From contig JADJPQ010000030.1 in the NCBI GenBank assembly GCA_016713175.1, positions 1 to 64,000 on the forward strand: 64,000 nt of DNA. Direction: 5' to 3'. How positions within the stretch are numbered: the stretch's first letter is position 1; the number at the start of each line of letters is the position of its first letter. The notes under the pieces are model-generated. The model did not search any database. It had not been told where the DNA came from and saw only the letters and a program-made list of their open reading frames with translations. Positions 24,339 to 33,260 of this stretch are shown one piece after another. The translations under genes and the position numbers were made by a program. This stretch comes from Planctomycetota bacterium. Lineage in GTDB: Bacteria > Planctomycetota > UBA1135 > UBA2386.

Positions 24339-25586
24339 ATGCGATTGCCTGCCTCCCTGGTCCTGATGTCGTTGCTGTCCGTGCCTGCGATCGCGCAGCG
24401 CGCGCCGGCTCCGGCCGCGCCGCCGATGCCGTCGCTGCCGCCGCCGGGCATTCCGATCACGCCGACCACGGACCACCCGGCCTACGCCGGCCAGCCGGCG
24501 ATGAATCCGAAGCCGCAACCCAAGCCGCCGGCACCGCCGATGAATCCGCCGGCGAACCCGCCGGGAGCCGGAGCTGGTGCAGTGGCCGGCGCTGCTGCAG
24601 GTGCTGCTGCCGGGGCCGGTTCGGCCGCCGCCGAAGCCAAGAAGCGCGCCGAAGAGTTCTTCGCCTCGCGGATCGAAGGCGCCGTGCTGAAGAAGGCGAT
24701 CGAACGCGTGACCAAGGAACTGACCTGGCACGCGGACCTCGCCGATGCGACCGCGCAGGCGGCCGCCACCGGCCGACCGCTCCTGTGGATCCAGGCACTC
24801 GGCACGGTCGACGGCTTTGCTTGAAGCGCGTTGCAGAGCTTGCGGGGCGTGTCCCTGCCAAACGAAGAAGTGATCGCGCTGCTGAAGGACCAGTTCGTGG
24901 TCGGCTTCCGCAACATCGAGAAGGACAAGCACGTCGGCCTGTCGCACGGCTACAAGGCCGGCCAGACCGCGGTCGGCACCACCAACGGCGCCGGCGGTCG
25001 CAATGTGCAGCTCGTGGTGATGGCGCCGGATCAGACCGTCCTGCACGTGCTGCCGGGCTTCTGGCATCCCGACGACCTGGTCACCGAACTGAAGTTCGCG
25101 ACCGTGCTGCACCGACTGTGGCTCGACGACGGCAAGAGTCGCGAGGAGAAGCTCGCGCTGTTTGCGGCGATGCACAAAGCGCAGGTGCGCCGCTTCCCGG
25201 TCGACATGATCGCGCGCAGCGACTGGCAGGACTTCGATCGCGTGGTCGAGGTGATGCGCGCGCGCAGCGAGAAGCGCGACACGCTGCTGCGGGATGCCGC
25301 CGGTGATTGGTTGCTCGACAGCAACAAACAGCCGCGGCTCAAGCCGACCTGTCAGCTGCTGCACGAACGGATGGCGGCGCAGCCGTTCACCAAGCTCGGC
25401 GTCTTCGACATGGAGCGCTATGTCGACTACGGCCGGCCGTTCTACGACAACAACGCCGGCCTCGACAAAGGCAAGAACTTCCCCGCCGCGGCCAAGAGCA
25501 ACGCCGAGCGCGAGAAGGAGCGGCTCGAAGAGTTCAAGAAGAAGCTCGCGGAAGAGGCGAAGAAGGCCAAGGGGAAGCAGAAGTAG
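24339..25586 (+). CDS. thioredoxin-like secreted protein with in-frame TGA (selenoprotein candidate)
   Basis: The start ATG at 24339 is preceded by GAGGTG. A signal peptide (MRLPASLVLMSLLSVPAIAQ) is followed by a proline/alanine-rich linker. The frame is open to a TGA at 24822-24824 and then continues, in the same phase, to the stop at 25586; the full product would be 415 residues. The TGA falls in 'RPLLWIQALGTVDGFA-X-SALQSLRGVSL'. That is where thioredoxin-fold relatives usually have the catalytic cysteine after the first strand. Downstream 'FVVGFRNIEKDKHVG', 'NVQLVVMAPDQTVLHVLPGFW' and a Lys/Glu-rich C-terminal helix are well preserved. Options are selenocysteine, stop-codon readthrough, or a nonsense mutation or error (TGC to TGA). 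No 3' decay is seen. Confidence 0.75.
24842..24858 (+). promoter_or_regulatory. possible bacterial SECIS hairpin
   Basis: GCGGGG (24842-24847) pairs with CCCTGC (24853-24858), with one G-T pair, around the five-base loop CGTGT. It lies 17 bases after the in-frame TGA, with its loop about 24 bases from it, inside the range seen for bacterial SECIS elements. The GT in the loop is a further weak match. High GC makes chance hairpins common. Confidence 0.35.
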
Positions 25587-28224
25587 GCCGCTTGCTGCGC
25601 AGGCCGGCCAGCGCGGCGCCCAGCCACAACAGCGCGGCGCTGGCGCCGATCAGCACGCCAAGCCGGAGTCCTGGCGTCGAATAGCGGAAGTGGATGTCGC
25701 ACGGGCCGGCTGGCAGGGACACCACGCGCTGCCAGACGTTGCCGCGCGCGATCGGCAGCGAGCGTTCGCCGATCGTGGCCGTCCAGCCCGGAAACCAGGC
25801 GTCCGCGAGCACCAGGTAGCCCGCCGGGCCACCGCCGACCCGCAGCGTCAGGCGCTTGCTGTCTTCGAACAAGAACTCGACCTGACGCGCCGCGCAGGCT
25901 GGATCGGCTGGCCCGGGGGCACCGAGCTTGGCGGCTTCCTCCGGGGTGATGAGGACCGATTCCCTCGGTCGCAGATCCGGCGCCACGATTGCATCGACCG
26001 CAGCCTGGTCGTCGGCGACCTGGCGCAGTGCCGGCACCACGAACGCGCGCGGCAGCGCCGATTCACGTTCGTAGACGAAGAACTCGCCCTGCGGGCCGCG
26101 CAGTTCGGGCCCGACGCGCTTGCCGGCGAACTGCATCGGCCGGGTCGTCAACACGTAGCGCAGCGCGAACAGATCCCACCACGGCAACTGCAACCGCGCA
26201 TCGTCGGGCAGCGCCCCGGGCAGCCAGTCGCGGACCAGGAACGCATCGCCGTAGGCCTTGCGTATCGGCTCGTTGCTGTGGCGATCGACGAACGTGTAGA
26301 ACGCGAGGTCGCGGATGCCATCGGGCGCGAGCGTGCCACCGGGCAGTTGCAGCAGGTCGCCGTTGCCGCGCGCGACCGTGAAGCCGCCGCGGCTTTGCTG
26401 TTCGTCGCGCTGCTGGCGCAGGAAGCGATGCACTTCGCTGTCGAGCGGCACCGACGGTTCGCGGCCGCGGTTCAGCGTGTTGCCGTAGAACCACAGTTCG
26501 GCGCCGGTGAACAGCAGGATGCCGAGTCCGGCCAGCATGCCGAGCGGTCGCTGCGGACCGCGCAGCGATACCAACAGCAGCAGCGCGGCGGCGAGCAGCA
26601 GTGCGGCGCCGCCGCGGCGCAGGTTCCAGGCCATCCGTTCGCGCGCCAGCCGGATCAGGTCGCGGCTCTCGCCGGTTTTCGGGTCCTTGGCGGTGAACAG
26701 TTCGCGCAGCGTCGTCTCGGGCGTGATCGCGGCTTCCGGCAGTCCGTAGAACTCGGCGGCCGGTTTGCGGTAGCGCTCGGTGATCTCGACGATCCACGGA
26801 TCGCTGGCCGTGGTGGGTGCCGTATCGATGCGCAGCGACAGCAACAGACAGCCAGCGCCGGCGATCGCGACCAACCCGGCGAACCAGCGCACGCCTCGCG
26901 TGGACGCCGACCGGCGCAGCGCCTGGAAGCCGCACGCCGCCAGGAACGCGAGGAACGCGCACGCCGGACCGACGAAGCGATAGGTCGGCACCGCCTGCAA
27001 CACCGGCAATTCGAGCGCATGCCAGAACGGTCCGGCGCCGGTGCCGAGCAGGAACAGCAGCACGATCGCCAGCAGCGCGACGAAGCGGTGGAACGGCCCG
27101 CGCAGCAGCAGTCCCAGCCCCGCGAACACGATCGGGAACGTGCCGGGGAACAGCGAGTACTCGGTGAAGTTGTAGTTCGGCAGCAGCTGGGCACCGCTCT
27201 GCCAGTCCTTCAGGTCGGACCACAACCACGCCAGCGCCGAGCGATCTCCGGGCACCAGCCGATCGACCGGATGCGAGAACAGGTCCGGGAACACGTAGCC
27301 GAGCAGGCCCATCGGCGCGAACGCGTGTTTGGCGGCCCGTTCGAGGGTCGGCGCCAGCGTCCGGTTGGAGTGCGGGTAGAACTCGATCTGCGGCAACAGT
27401 TGCGGTGCCGCGAGTGCGAGTCCGAGTCCGACGCCGAAGGCCAGCCACAGGGCGAGCGCCATCGCGTCGCGGATGCCGTTCTTGACCGTGGCGCGCAGTA
27501 CGAGGCCGATGCCGAACAGGCCAAGCAACATCGACACCGGGATGCAGAACGCCGGGAACCCCGCGGTCCAGCAGCAGCAGACGAGCAGCGCCAGCATCGT
27601 CGCGGGCAGTGCGCGCCGCCGGCCGGCGCCGCGCGCGATGGCGAGCGCGGCCCACAGCATGCCCGGCAGCAGCGCGATCGGTTCCATGCGCATGTACCAG
27701 TGACCGTTCGCGGTCAGCGTGCCCGACCACGCGAACGCGACGGCACCGAACAACGCGGCGAGGCGGTCGAAGGCCAGCGCGCGCAGCAGGCCGAACATCA
27801 GCAGGCCGGCCAGCGCGAACATCGTGTAGCTCAGCACCAGCAGGCCGTCGACCGGATCGGCGCACAACAGCGCCGGCCAATGCAACGGATCGTGCAGGCC
27901 GATATGGCCGTGTGCCGCCAGCGGCGCGCCGGCGCGGACGGTGGGGTTCCAGTGCGGGTACTGCCCGGCGAGGATCGCCTGCCGCGCCAGCCCCCATTCC
28001 TGCGGGAACCAGATCGTCGCCTCGGTCGGGTCGTAGTTGGCGCCGTCGCGCATCCGCGCGATCTGGTCGTCGGACAACGAAGTGCCGACCGGCGGGTATT
28101 CGGCCAGGTCGAACGGCTGGTAGCGGCGACCGCCGAACACGCAGTCGTGCAGCAGTACGGCCGGCAGCAGCAGCAGCAGCAGCGCGAGCAGCAGGTCCGG
28201 GCCGCGCGAGGGGCGGTCGTTCAT
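25534..28224 (-). CDS. YfhO-type multi-spanning membrane protein
   Basis: The product is 896 residues. An N-terminal membrane segment ('LLLALLLLLLPAVLL') is followed by an extracytoplasmic loop with 'YFPLRQ'-like residues (here 'EATIWFPQEWGLARQAI', 'GQYPHWNP'). Then come about ten more membrane helices, a C-terminal soluble region ('ALPRAFVVPALRQV', 'GYLVLADAWFPGWTATI') and a final helix. This is the order in YfhO/GT-C-like proteins, which are thought to move or modify lipid-linked sugars. The 'AWFPGW' motif is typical of the family. The last 53 bases overlap the convergent thioredoxin-like gene. Confidence 0.85.
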   Translation of the reverse strand: MNDRPSRGPDLLLALLLLLLPAVLLHDCVFGGRRYQPFDLAEYPPVGTSLSDDQIARMRDGANYDPTEATIWFPQEWGLARQAILAGQYPHWNPTVRAGAPLAAHGHIGLHDPLHWPALLCADPVDGLLVLSYTMFALAGLLMFGLLRALAFDRLAALFGAVAFAWSGTLTANGHWYMRMEPIALLPGMLWAALAIARGAGRRRALPATMLALLVCCCWTAGFPAFCIPVSMLLGLFGIGLVLRATVKNGIRDAMALALWLAFGVGLGLALAAPQLLPQIEFYPHSNRTLAPTLERAAKHAFAPMGLLGYVFPDLFSHPVDRLVPGDRSALAWLWSDLKDWQSGAQLLPNYNFTEYSLFPGTFPIVFAGLGLLLRGPFHRFVALLAIVLLFLLGTGAGPFWHALELPVLQAVPTYRFVGPACAFLAFLAACGFQALRRSASTRGVRWFAGLVAIAGAGCLLLSLRIDTAPTTASDPWIVEITERYRKPAAEFYGLPEAAITPETTLRELFTAKDPKTGESRDLIRLARERMAWNLRRGGAALLLAAALLLLVSLRGPQRPLGMLAGLGILLFTGAELWFYGNTLNRGREPSVPLDSEVHRFLRQQRDEQQSRGGFTVARGNGDLLQLPGGTLAPDGIRDLAFYTFVDRHSNEPIRKAYGDAFLVRDWLPGALPDDARLQLPWWDLFALRYVLTTRPMQFAGKRVGPELRGPQGEFFVYERESALPRAFVVPALRQVADDQAAVDAIVAPDLRPRESVLITPEEAAKLGAPGPADPACAARQVEFLFEDSKRLTLRVGGGPAGYLVLADAWFPGWTATIGERSLPIARGNVWQRVVSLPAGPCDIHFRYSTPGLRLGVLIGASAALLWLGAALAGLRSKRPTSASPWPSSPLPRASS

Positions 28225-28400
28225 CGAATGCCATGGAATCAGAAACCGCGTGGGGCGGGAAGCGCGGTACCTCCGTCAGGTGGCCTGGATCCTGTGGCGT
28301 AGATCGGTGCAGACGGTTGCGCAGTGCGAAATCTGCAGTGGCAGCCAGTGGTTGTCCGGTTGCGTCCGCCGGCGGCTGCGTTCGCCGGCAAGGAGTTCTG

Positions 28401-28778
28401 ATGAACCGCAAGGCACTCGTGGCGACTCTCGTTGGCCTGGCCGCGCCGCTGATCGCGCAGGACAAGCCGTGCGATCTGGTGATCGACAACTTCCCGGTGT
28501 TCGTGCAGTTCCGCGTGACCGGGCCGCAGACCCCGTTCTTCGGCGGCTTGATCGTGGCGGCGAATCCGACGCAGCAGCACTTCCTCCAGTTGCTGCCGCC
28601 GCTGCTGGTGGATTTCGTGGTCGTCGGGACCGGGTTCGCGCAGGGTGATTACATCGTGCGCGTCGAGAACGCGCAGATTCCGCTCGGCGTCCGGTTGTAT
28701 GCGGAAGGTCTGGTGTTCGATGCTGGCGCGATCTGCGGCACGCCGGTCCGTCCGTTCGAAGGCAATCCGACCCGGTAG
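28401..28778 (+). CDS. small secreted protein, unknown function
   Basis: The product is 125 residues with a clear ribosome site (AAGGAG) seven bases before the ATG. A signal peptide (MNRKALVATLVGLAAPLIAQ) ends at a probable AQ-D cleavage point. The rest is short beta-like sequence ('LVIDNFPVFVQFRVTG', 'YIVRVENAQIPLGVRLY') with two cysteines. No family recognised. It is divergent from the YfhO gene across 176 bp. Confidence 0.7.
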   Translation: MNRKALVATLVGLAAPLIAQDKPCDLVIDNFPVFVQFRVTGPQTPFFGGLIVAANPTQQHFLQLLPPLLVDFVVVGTGFAQGDYIVRVENAQIPLGVRLYAEGLVFDAGAICGTPVRPFEGNPTR

Positions 28779-28849
28779 ACGGCGGCGCGACTGCGGAGAA
28801 ACGCCCGTCTCGCGGAATCGCCGGTCGCGGTGGCATCCTGGTCCATCGC

Positions 28850-31405
28850 GTGTCCGACAACTCCATCCGCCTCGAACTGGTCGAGAACCTGCAGCCGCTG
28901 CGTGCTCTCGCGCGGCGCTTGACGCGTGACGTCGAGTCGGCGGAAGACGCGGTCCAGGACACGGTCGTCGCCGCGCTCGGGGCTGCGGGCCCGACGGGAT
29001 CCGTTCGCGGTTGGTTGCGGACGATCCTGCGCAATGCGATCCGCGCCGCAGCGCGGTCGGCGCGGCGCCGCGAACAACGCGAACTCGCCGTGCGGCCTGG
29101 CACCGAGTCGGCCCACGCCACCCCTGAGGTCGCGCTCGAGTTGCAAACGCAACGGCGGCTGTTGCAACTGGTGCAGGAACTGGACGACCCGCTGCGGCAG
29201 GTGCTGTTCCTGCGCTTCTGGCGCGACCTCGCCCCGCGCGTGATCGCGGAGCGGCTCGGCGTGCCGGTGAAGTCCGTGCATGCCTGGATCGAGCGCGGTC
29301 TCAGCCGACTGCGCACCCGACTCGATGCCGAGCCCGGCGGACGCGCCGAGTGGCGGGCCGCGTTGTTTGCGTTCGGCGCCGGTGCGCGCCGGGGTCTGCT
29401 GGCCACGACGGGAGTATTGCTGATGCAAGCCAAGGTCGTTCTGGTCGTCGTCGTCGCGACGCTTTCGCTCTTCCTTGGCGTCCTGTTCTGGTTGCCCGAC
29501 TCTGGGTCGGCCGCAACGACGGGTGTTGCCAGCTCTGGTGATGTCGCGGTTGTCAGTCCTGGCGGGACCGATGGGGCGCCGACGACCACGCGCGAACGGC
29601 ATCCGCTGGCGACTGCCGAGCCGATTCCGCCAGCGGCGGTTCCCGGACCGGATACCGAGTTGGTGCGCGGTGTGGCGCACGATGTCGACGGCCGGCCGGT
29701 GGCGGCACTCGCGATCGGCTTCGCGCGGCAACAGGGCGAACTCGCGCTCGAACGCGATCCGTCGGTGCCGGTGGTCACGACCGCCGCCGATGGCACGTTC
29801 GCCGTGCCGCGACCATCGGGCGTTGGCTGTTTCCAGCCGGTCGATCGCGCCTGGTCCGCGATCCTGCGGCCTTGGTTGTCGGCGAGTCCGTCGCAACAGC
29901 CGCTGGTCCTGATCGTGGCGCGCAGCCGCAGTTACGCCGGCACGGTGCTCGACCCGGCAGGAGCGCCGGCCGCCAGGGCGAGAGTGATGATCGTCGTCGG
30001 GCAAGGGTACGTGCCCACACTGCGGTCTGGCGGCCAGACGGTCGCGTTGCCGCATGGCCTGGGCACGACGGACACCGACGCGCAGGGCCGATTCGCGTTC
30101 GACGCCGTCGGCTTCGTGCCGGGGGCTCGCGTTCTCGCCAGCCTGGCGCCGTATCACGGTGCCGAACTGCCGCTGCCAGAGGCGTCGACGCCCGATCTGC
30201 TGCTGCGCCTCGAGCCGTCACCGGTTGGGGAGTTCGTGCATGGTGTCGTCCTCGATGCACGCGGCGCGCCGATCGCGGATGCACTGGTTGCGGCGGCGGG
30301 TCGTGCGGTGCATTCGGCTGCCGATGGCCGCTTTGCCGCGCCTTGGGCGTACGGTCGCCGGCCGAGCTCGGTGTCGGCAACCCACCCCGCGCATGGGGCG
30401 GTGCAGGTCGGCCTGTCTGCGGACGTCGCATCGGGCTGGCAGGTCGATCAGCCGATCACCCTGGTGTTGCCGGGGCAGCACGGCGCGGTCGCGGGCCGCG
30501 TGGTGGATGCCGCTGGATCGCCGGTTGCCGGAGTTCGCGTGTGGACTCCCGACCTGACCTGGTTTGGCGAGGCGCGACGCGAACGGCTGGGCCGGGACGT
30601 CCTCGGCCCGACTTCCGTGGAGGAACTCGCGGCTCCGACGGGGCAGTGGCTCGAAGTCGCGACGACTTCGGATCGCGACGGGGCGTTCGCCTTGCGCGGT
30701 CTGCTGCCGCGGCCGTATGCCTTGTTCGCGTTGGCGTCGGACACGTTGAACGGCGCCGGTCCGATCTGGGCCAGTCCTGGCGAACGGATCGAAATCCGGT
30801 TGCCGGCGACCGAGCGGCGACGCGTCGCTGGTCGGGTTCGCAGCGCCGACGGGCAACCGCTGGCCGGCGTGCAGATCGGGGTCGGGCGGACCATGGCGTG
30901 GCAACGACCGGAACGTCAGCCCGATCCGTGGCACGGTTCCCCGATGGCTGCGGGCAGCTCGAGTCACGTGTTCGGCAACGGCGGCGTGACGACCGACCGA
31001 GACGGTCGATTCGCCTTTGCCGGCCTCGTGGTGGACGGCGCGATGCTGTCGTTCCGCGGCGAGGCACTGCTGCTGCCTGCACCCCTCGCGTTGGCCGCGG
31101 TTGACGACCTCGAGCAGCTCGACGTCGTGTTGCCGGTGCGCAGTTCGTTCCGGATCGTGCTCGATCGACCCGACGAAGCCGATGCGGTGAAGATCACGAA
31201 CGCCGCGGGTGGTCCGGTGACCGTGCTCGTGCGGGTCGAGGGATTCGAGATGTCGATGGGCGAGATCTCGATCAACTCGGGCCAGTCGCCTGAGGCGTCG
31301 GCGCAGGCTGGGGAGGTTGTCGTCGTGTTGCTGCGGCGCGGCGTCGAAGTCCGACGTGTCGTCGTGAGGTTGCCGGCCGGCGGCGTGCACGACCTGCGGA
31401 TCTGA
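28850..31405 (+). CDS. ECF sigma factor fused to a membrane segment and extracytoplasmic repeats
   Basis: The product is 851 residues from a GTG at 28850. Residues ~8-85 are sigma region 2 ('LRALARRLTRDVESAEDAVQ', 'GSVRGWLRTILRNAIR'). Residues ~110-160 are region 4 ('LLQLVQELDDPLRQVLFLR', 'IAERLGVPVKSVHAWIERG'). One strong membrane helix follows ('VVLVVVVATLSLFLGVLFWL', ~195-215), then a long region of CarboxypepD_reg-like modules ('GVAHDVDGRPVAALAIGFAR', 'GTVLDPAGAPAARARVMIV', 'GRVVDAAGSPVAGVRVW', 'GRVRSADGQPLAGVQIGV'). If real, the sigma domain is tethered to the inner face of the membrane and connected to outer sensing domains. No stop or frame break separates the parts. No anti-sigma gene is beside it. 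Confidence 0.8.
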   Translation: MSDNSIRLELVENLQPLRALARRLTRDVESAEDAVQDTVVAALGAAGPTGSVRGWLRTILRNAIRAAARSARRREQRELAVRPGTESAHATPEVALELQTQRRLLQLVQELDDPLRQVLFLRFWRDLAPRVIAERLGVPVKSVHAWIERGLSRLRTRLDAEPGGRAEWRAALFAFGAGARRGLLATTGVLLMQAKVVLVVVVATLSLFLGVLFWLPDSGSAATTGVASSGDVAVVSPGGTDGAPTTTRERHPLATAEPIPPAAVPGPDTELVRGVAHDVDGRPVAALAIGFARQQGELALERDPSVPVVTTAADGTFAVPRPSGVGCFQPVDRAWSAILRPWLSASPSQQPLVLIVARSRSYAGTVLDPAGAPAARARVMIVVGQGYVPTLRSGGQTVALPHGLGTTDTDAQGRFAFDAVGFVPGARVLASLAPYHGAELPLPEASTPDLLLRLEPSPVGEFVHGVVLDARGAPIADALVAAAGRAVHSAADGRFAAPWAYGRRPSSVSATHPAHGAVQVGLSADVASGWQVDQPITLVLPGQHGAVAGRVVDAAGSPVAGVRVWTPDLTWFGEARRERLGRDVLGPTSVEELAAPTGQWLEVATTSDRDGAFALRGLLPRPYALFALASDTLNGAGPIWASPGERIEIRLPATERRRVAGRVRSADGQPLAGVQIGVGRTMAWQRPERQPDPWHGSPMAAGSSSHVFGNGGVTTDRDGRFAFAGLVVDGAMLSFRGEALLLPAPLALAAVDDLEQLDVVLPVRSSFRIVLDRPDEADAVKITNAAGGPVTVLVRVEGFEMSMGEISINSGQSPEASAQAGEVVVVLLRRGVEVRRVVVRLPAGGVHDLRI

Positions 31406-31427
31406 CGTCGAGTCTGGCAGAACCTGC

Positions 31428-31467
31428 TTGCGACAAGGTCGGGGCGGTCGTAGACTGACTGGTCTAC
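31428..31467 (+). promoter_or_regulatory. promoter and palindromic operator of the tetR-family gene
   Basis: TTGCGA (31428-31433), a 17-base spacer and TAGACT (31451-31456) fit -35/-10 boxes. GTAGACTGACTGGTCTAC (31450-31467), a palindrome with GTAGAC/GTCTAC arms, overlaps the -10 box and ends nine bases before the start codon. A near-identical palindrome precedes the efflux operon, so this is a probable auto-repression site. Confidence 0.7.
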
Positions 31468-31476
31468 TCGGCATCC

Positions 31477-32082
31477 ATGACCCCATCCCCGACACCCAAC
31501 ACCGACACCCGCGAACGGCTACTCGCCGCCGGGACCGAGCTGTTCGGGCGCAAGGGCTTCAATGGCTGCGGCCTGACCGAAGTTCTGGACGCGGCTGGGG
31601 TTCCGAAAGGGTCCTTCTACCACTACTTCGCCTCCAAAGAGGACTTCGGCGTGGCGCTGATCGAACGCGCCCGCGACGACCACCTCGCCGAACTCCGGCC
31701 GGTGTTGTCGGATCGTAAGATAAGTCCAATCAATAGATTGCGTAAGATCTTCGCGCAGGCGCGCGAAACCTGTGCCGCCGATGGTCCGACCGTCGAGTGC
31801 CTGATTCCCAAGCTGGCCCTCGAGACCGCGAGCCTCAGCGAGCCGGTCCACGCCGCGGTCAAGTGCGCCTACCAGCAGTGGAGTGCGCTGATGGCCCAGG
31901 TGATCCGCGAAGGCCAGGCCGCGGGCGAGATCGATCGGCGCCAGGACGCAGACCGGCTGGCCAACGTGCTGGTCATGCTGTGGGAAGGCGCCGCGATCCG
32001 GATGCAGATCGATCGTAACATTGCTCCTCTGGACGACTTCCAGACGTTCGTGTTCGACACCTTGCTGGGTCCGCCCAGTTGA
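31477..32082 (+). CDS. TetR/AcrR-family transcriptional regulator
   Basis: The product is 201 residues. The N-terminal HTH is clear ('RERLLAAGTELFGRKGFNGC', 'TEVLDAAGVPKGSFYHYFAS', 'KEDFGVALIERA'). The C-terminal ligand domain ('LAEPVHAAVKCAYQQWSAL'-like, here 'LSEPVHAAVKCAYQQWSA', and 'MLWEGAAIRMQIDRN') resembles the AcuR/YxaF-type group. It precedes the RND efflux operon by ~60 bases on the same strand. Matching palindromes lie upstream of it and of that operon, so it most likely represses both until it binds an inducer, probably a small electrophile or drug. Confidence 0.9.
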   Translation: MTPSPTPNTDTRERLLAAGTELFGRKGFNGCGLTEVLDAAGVPKGSFYHYFASKEDFGVALIERARDDHLAELRPVLSDRKISPINRLRKIFAQARETCAADGPTVECLIPKLALETASLSEPVHAAVKCAYQQWSALMAQVIREGQAAGEIDRRQDADRLANVLVMLWEGAAIRMQIDRNIAPLDDFQTFVFDTLLGPPS

Positions 32083-32123
32083 ACCCGCCTCCACTCTTGG
32101 CCGCTCTTTGTTTCCGACTTCTC

Positions 32124-32138
32124 TAGACGACCGGTCTA
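32124..32138 (+). promoter_or_regulatory. operator upstream of the RND efflux operon
   Basis: TAGACGACCGGTCTA is an imperfect palindrome with TAGAC/GTCTA arms, six bases before the adaptor start codon. It shares TAGAC..GGTCTA with the tetR-gene operator. No clear -35 box fits. Confidence 0.7.
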
Positions 32139-32143
32139 CGATC

Positions 32144-33253
32144 ATGCCGCCATCGACCCGATCCCTGCTGTCGCGCACCCTGGCCTCGCTGCTGCTGTTC
32201 CTCGGCCTGGGTGGCGTTGGCTACTGGCTGTTCACCTGGAAGACGAATCAGCAGGCGGCCGCCGCCGCGGCTGCCGCGGCCCAACCCGAGCCGGCGCAGG
32301 TCGTGACCGCCGCCGAGGTCGTGACCCGGACCCACGCCAGGACCACGACCTCGATTGGCACCGCTCGCGCGCTGCAGTCGATCACGCTGCGCAACGAGTT
32401 GCCGGGCACCGTCGCGAAGGTCGTGCTGGCGACCGGGCAGATCGTCGCGCCGGGCGCCGTGCTGCTCGAACTCGACGTCGGCGTCGAGCAGGCCGAGCTG
32501 AAGGCGCTGCAGGCCGAAGCCCGGCTGGCGGAGTCGATGCTCGTTCGCATGGAGCAGGCCCTGCAGAACCAGGGCGCATCCGCGGCCGACGTCGATCGCG
32601 CGCGGGCCGAACGCGACAAGGCCGCGGCGAACGTCGTGCGGCTCGAAGCCGTGATCGAGCGCAAGCGCATCCGTGCGCCGTTCCAGGCCCGCGTCGGCAT
32701 GGTCGACGTGCATGTCGGCCAGTACCTCGATCCAGGCACCACACTGACGACGTTGCAAGGCCTCGACGAGGGTGTGCACATCGACTTCGCGGTCACGCAG
32801 GACGCGGCGGCCGCACTCGCGGTCGGCGGCGCGGTGGAAGTCACCGTCGCCGGCAAGCCGGTGGCGGCGACGATCGCGGCGATCGATGCCCGCGTCGAGT
32901 CGGCGACGCGCAACACCTGGATCCGCGCGCTGCTGACGACCACGCCGGCGCCCGCGCCGGGGTCGTCGGTGCGCGTGCAGGTGCCGGTCGAGCCCGCGCG
33001 TGAGGTGCTCGTCGTTCCGGTGAGTGCCTTGCGGCGCGGCCCGGCCGGCGATCACGTGTTCATGCTCGTCAACGTCGACGGCGGTGCGGTTCGCGCGCAG
33101 ATGCGCCGGGTGACCGCCGGGTCGACGCTCGGCGACGAGATCATCGTGCGCGACGGCGTGAAAGCGGGCGAACGCATCGCGGCGGCCGGTTCGTTCAAGC
33201 TCTACGACGGCGCACTGGTCCAGATCGCGGCGCCGGCGCCGCAGGCGAAGTGA
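32144..33253 (+). CDS. RND efflux periplasmic adaptor (membrane fusion protein)
   Basis: The product is 369 residues with an N-terminal membrane anchor ('LASLLLFLGLGGVGYWLF'). The lipoyl half-motifs are visible ('SITLRNELPGTVAKVVLATG', 'VAPGAVLLELDVGV'), the alpha-hairpin ('LAESMLVRMEQAL'...'AAANVVRLEAV') and the second lipoyl half ('RIRAPFQARVGMVDVHVGQY'), followed by beta-barrel and membrane-proximal domains. It links the inner-membrane pump to the outer-membrane factor. It sits seven bases before the pump gene. The operator at 32124-32138 suggests control by the TetR protein. Confidence 0.93.
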   Translation: MPPSTRSLLSRTLASLLLFLGLGGVGYWLFTWKTNQQAAAAAAAAAQPEPAQVVTAAEVVTRTHARTTTSIGTARALQSITLRNELPGTVAKVVLATGQIVAPGAVLLELDVGVEQAELKALQAEARLAESMLVRMEQALQNQGASAADVDRARAERDKAAANVVRLEAVIERKRIRAPFQARVGMVDVHVGQYLDPGTTLTTLQGLDEGVHIDFAVTQDAAAALAVGGAVEVTVAGKPVAATIAAIDARVESATRNTWIRALLTTTPAPAPGSSVRVQVPVEPAREVLVVPVSALRRGPAGDHVFMLVNVDGGAVRAQMRRVTAGSTLGDEIIVRDGVKAGERIAAAGSFKLYDGALVQIAAPAPQAK

Positions 33254-33260
33254 GGTCCCG

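Noticed and set aside
24339..24824. Two separate genes instead of one with an in-frame TGA
   Set aside because: The downstream part has no proper start, the phase is unchanged, and the thioredoxin fold is only complete when the two are joined.
25294..28302. 1002-codon open frame on the + strand
   Set aside because: Antisense shadow of the YfhO gene, whose motifs and membrane pattern are clear.
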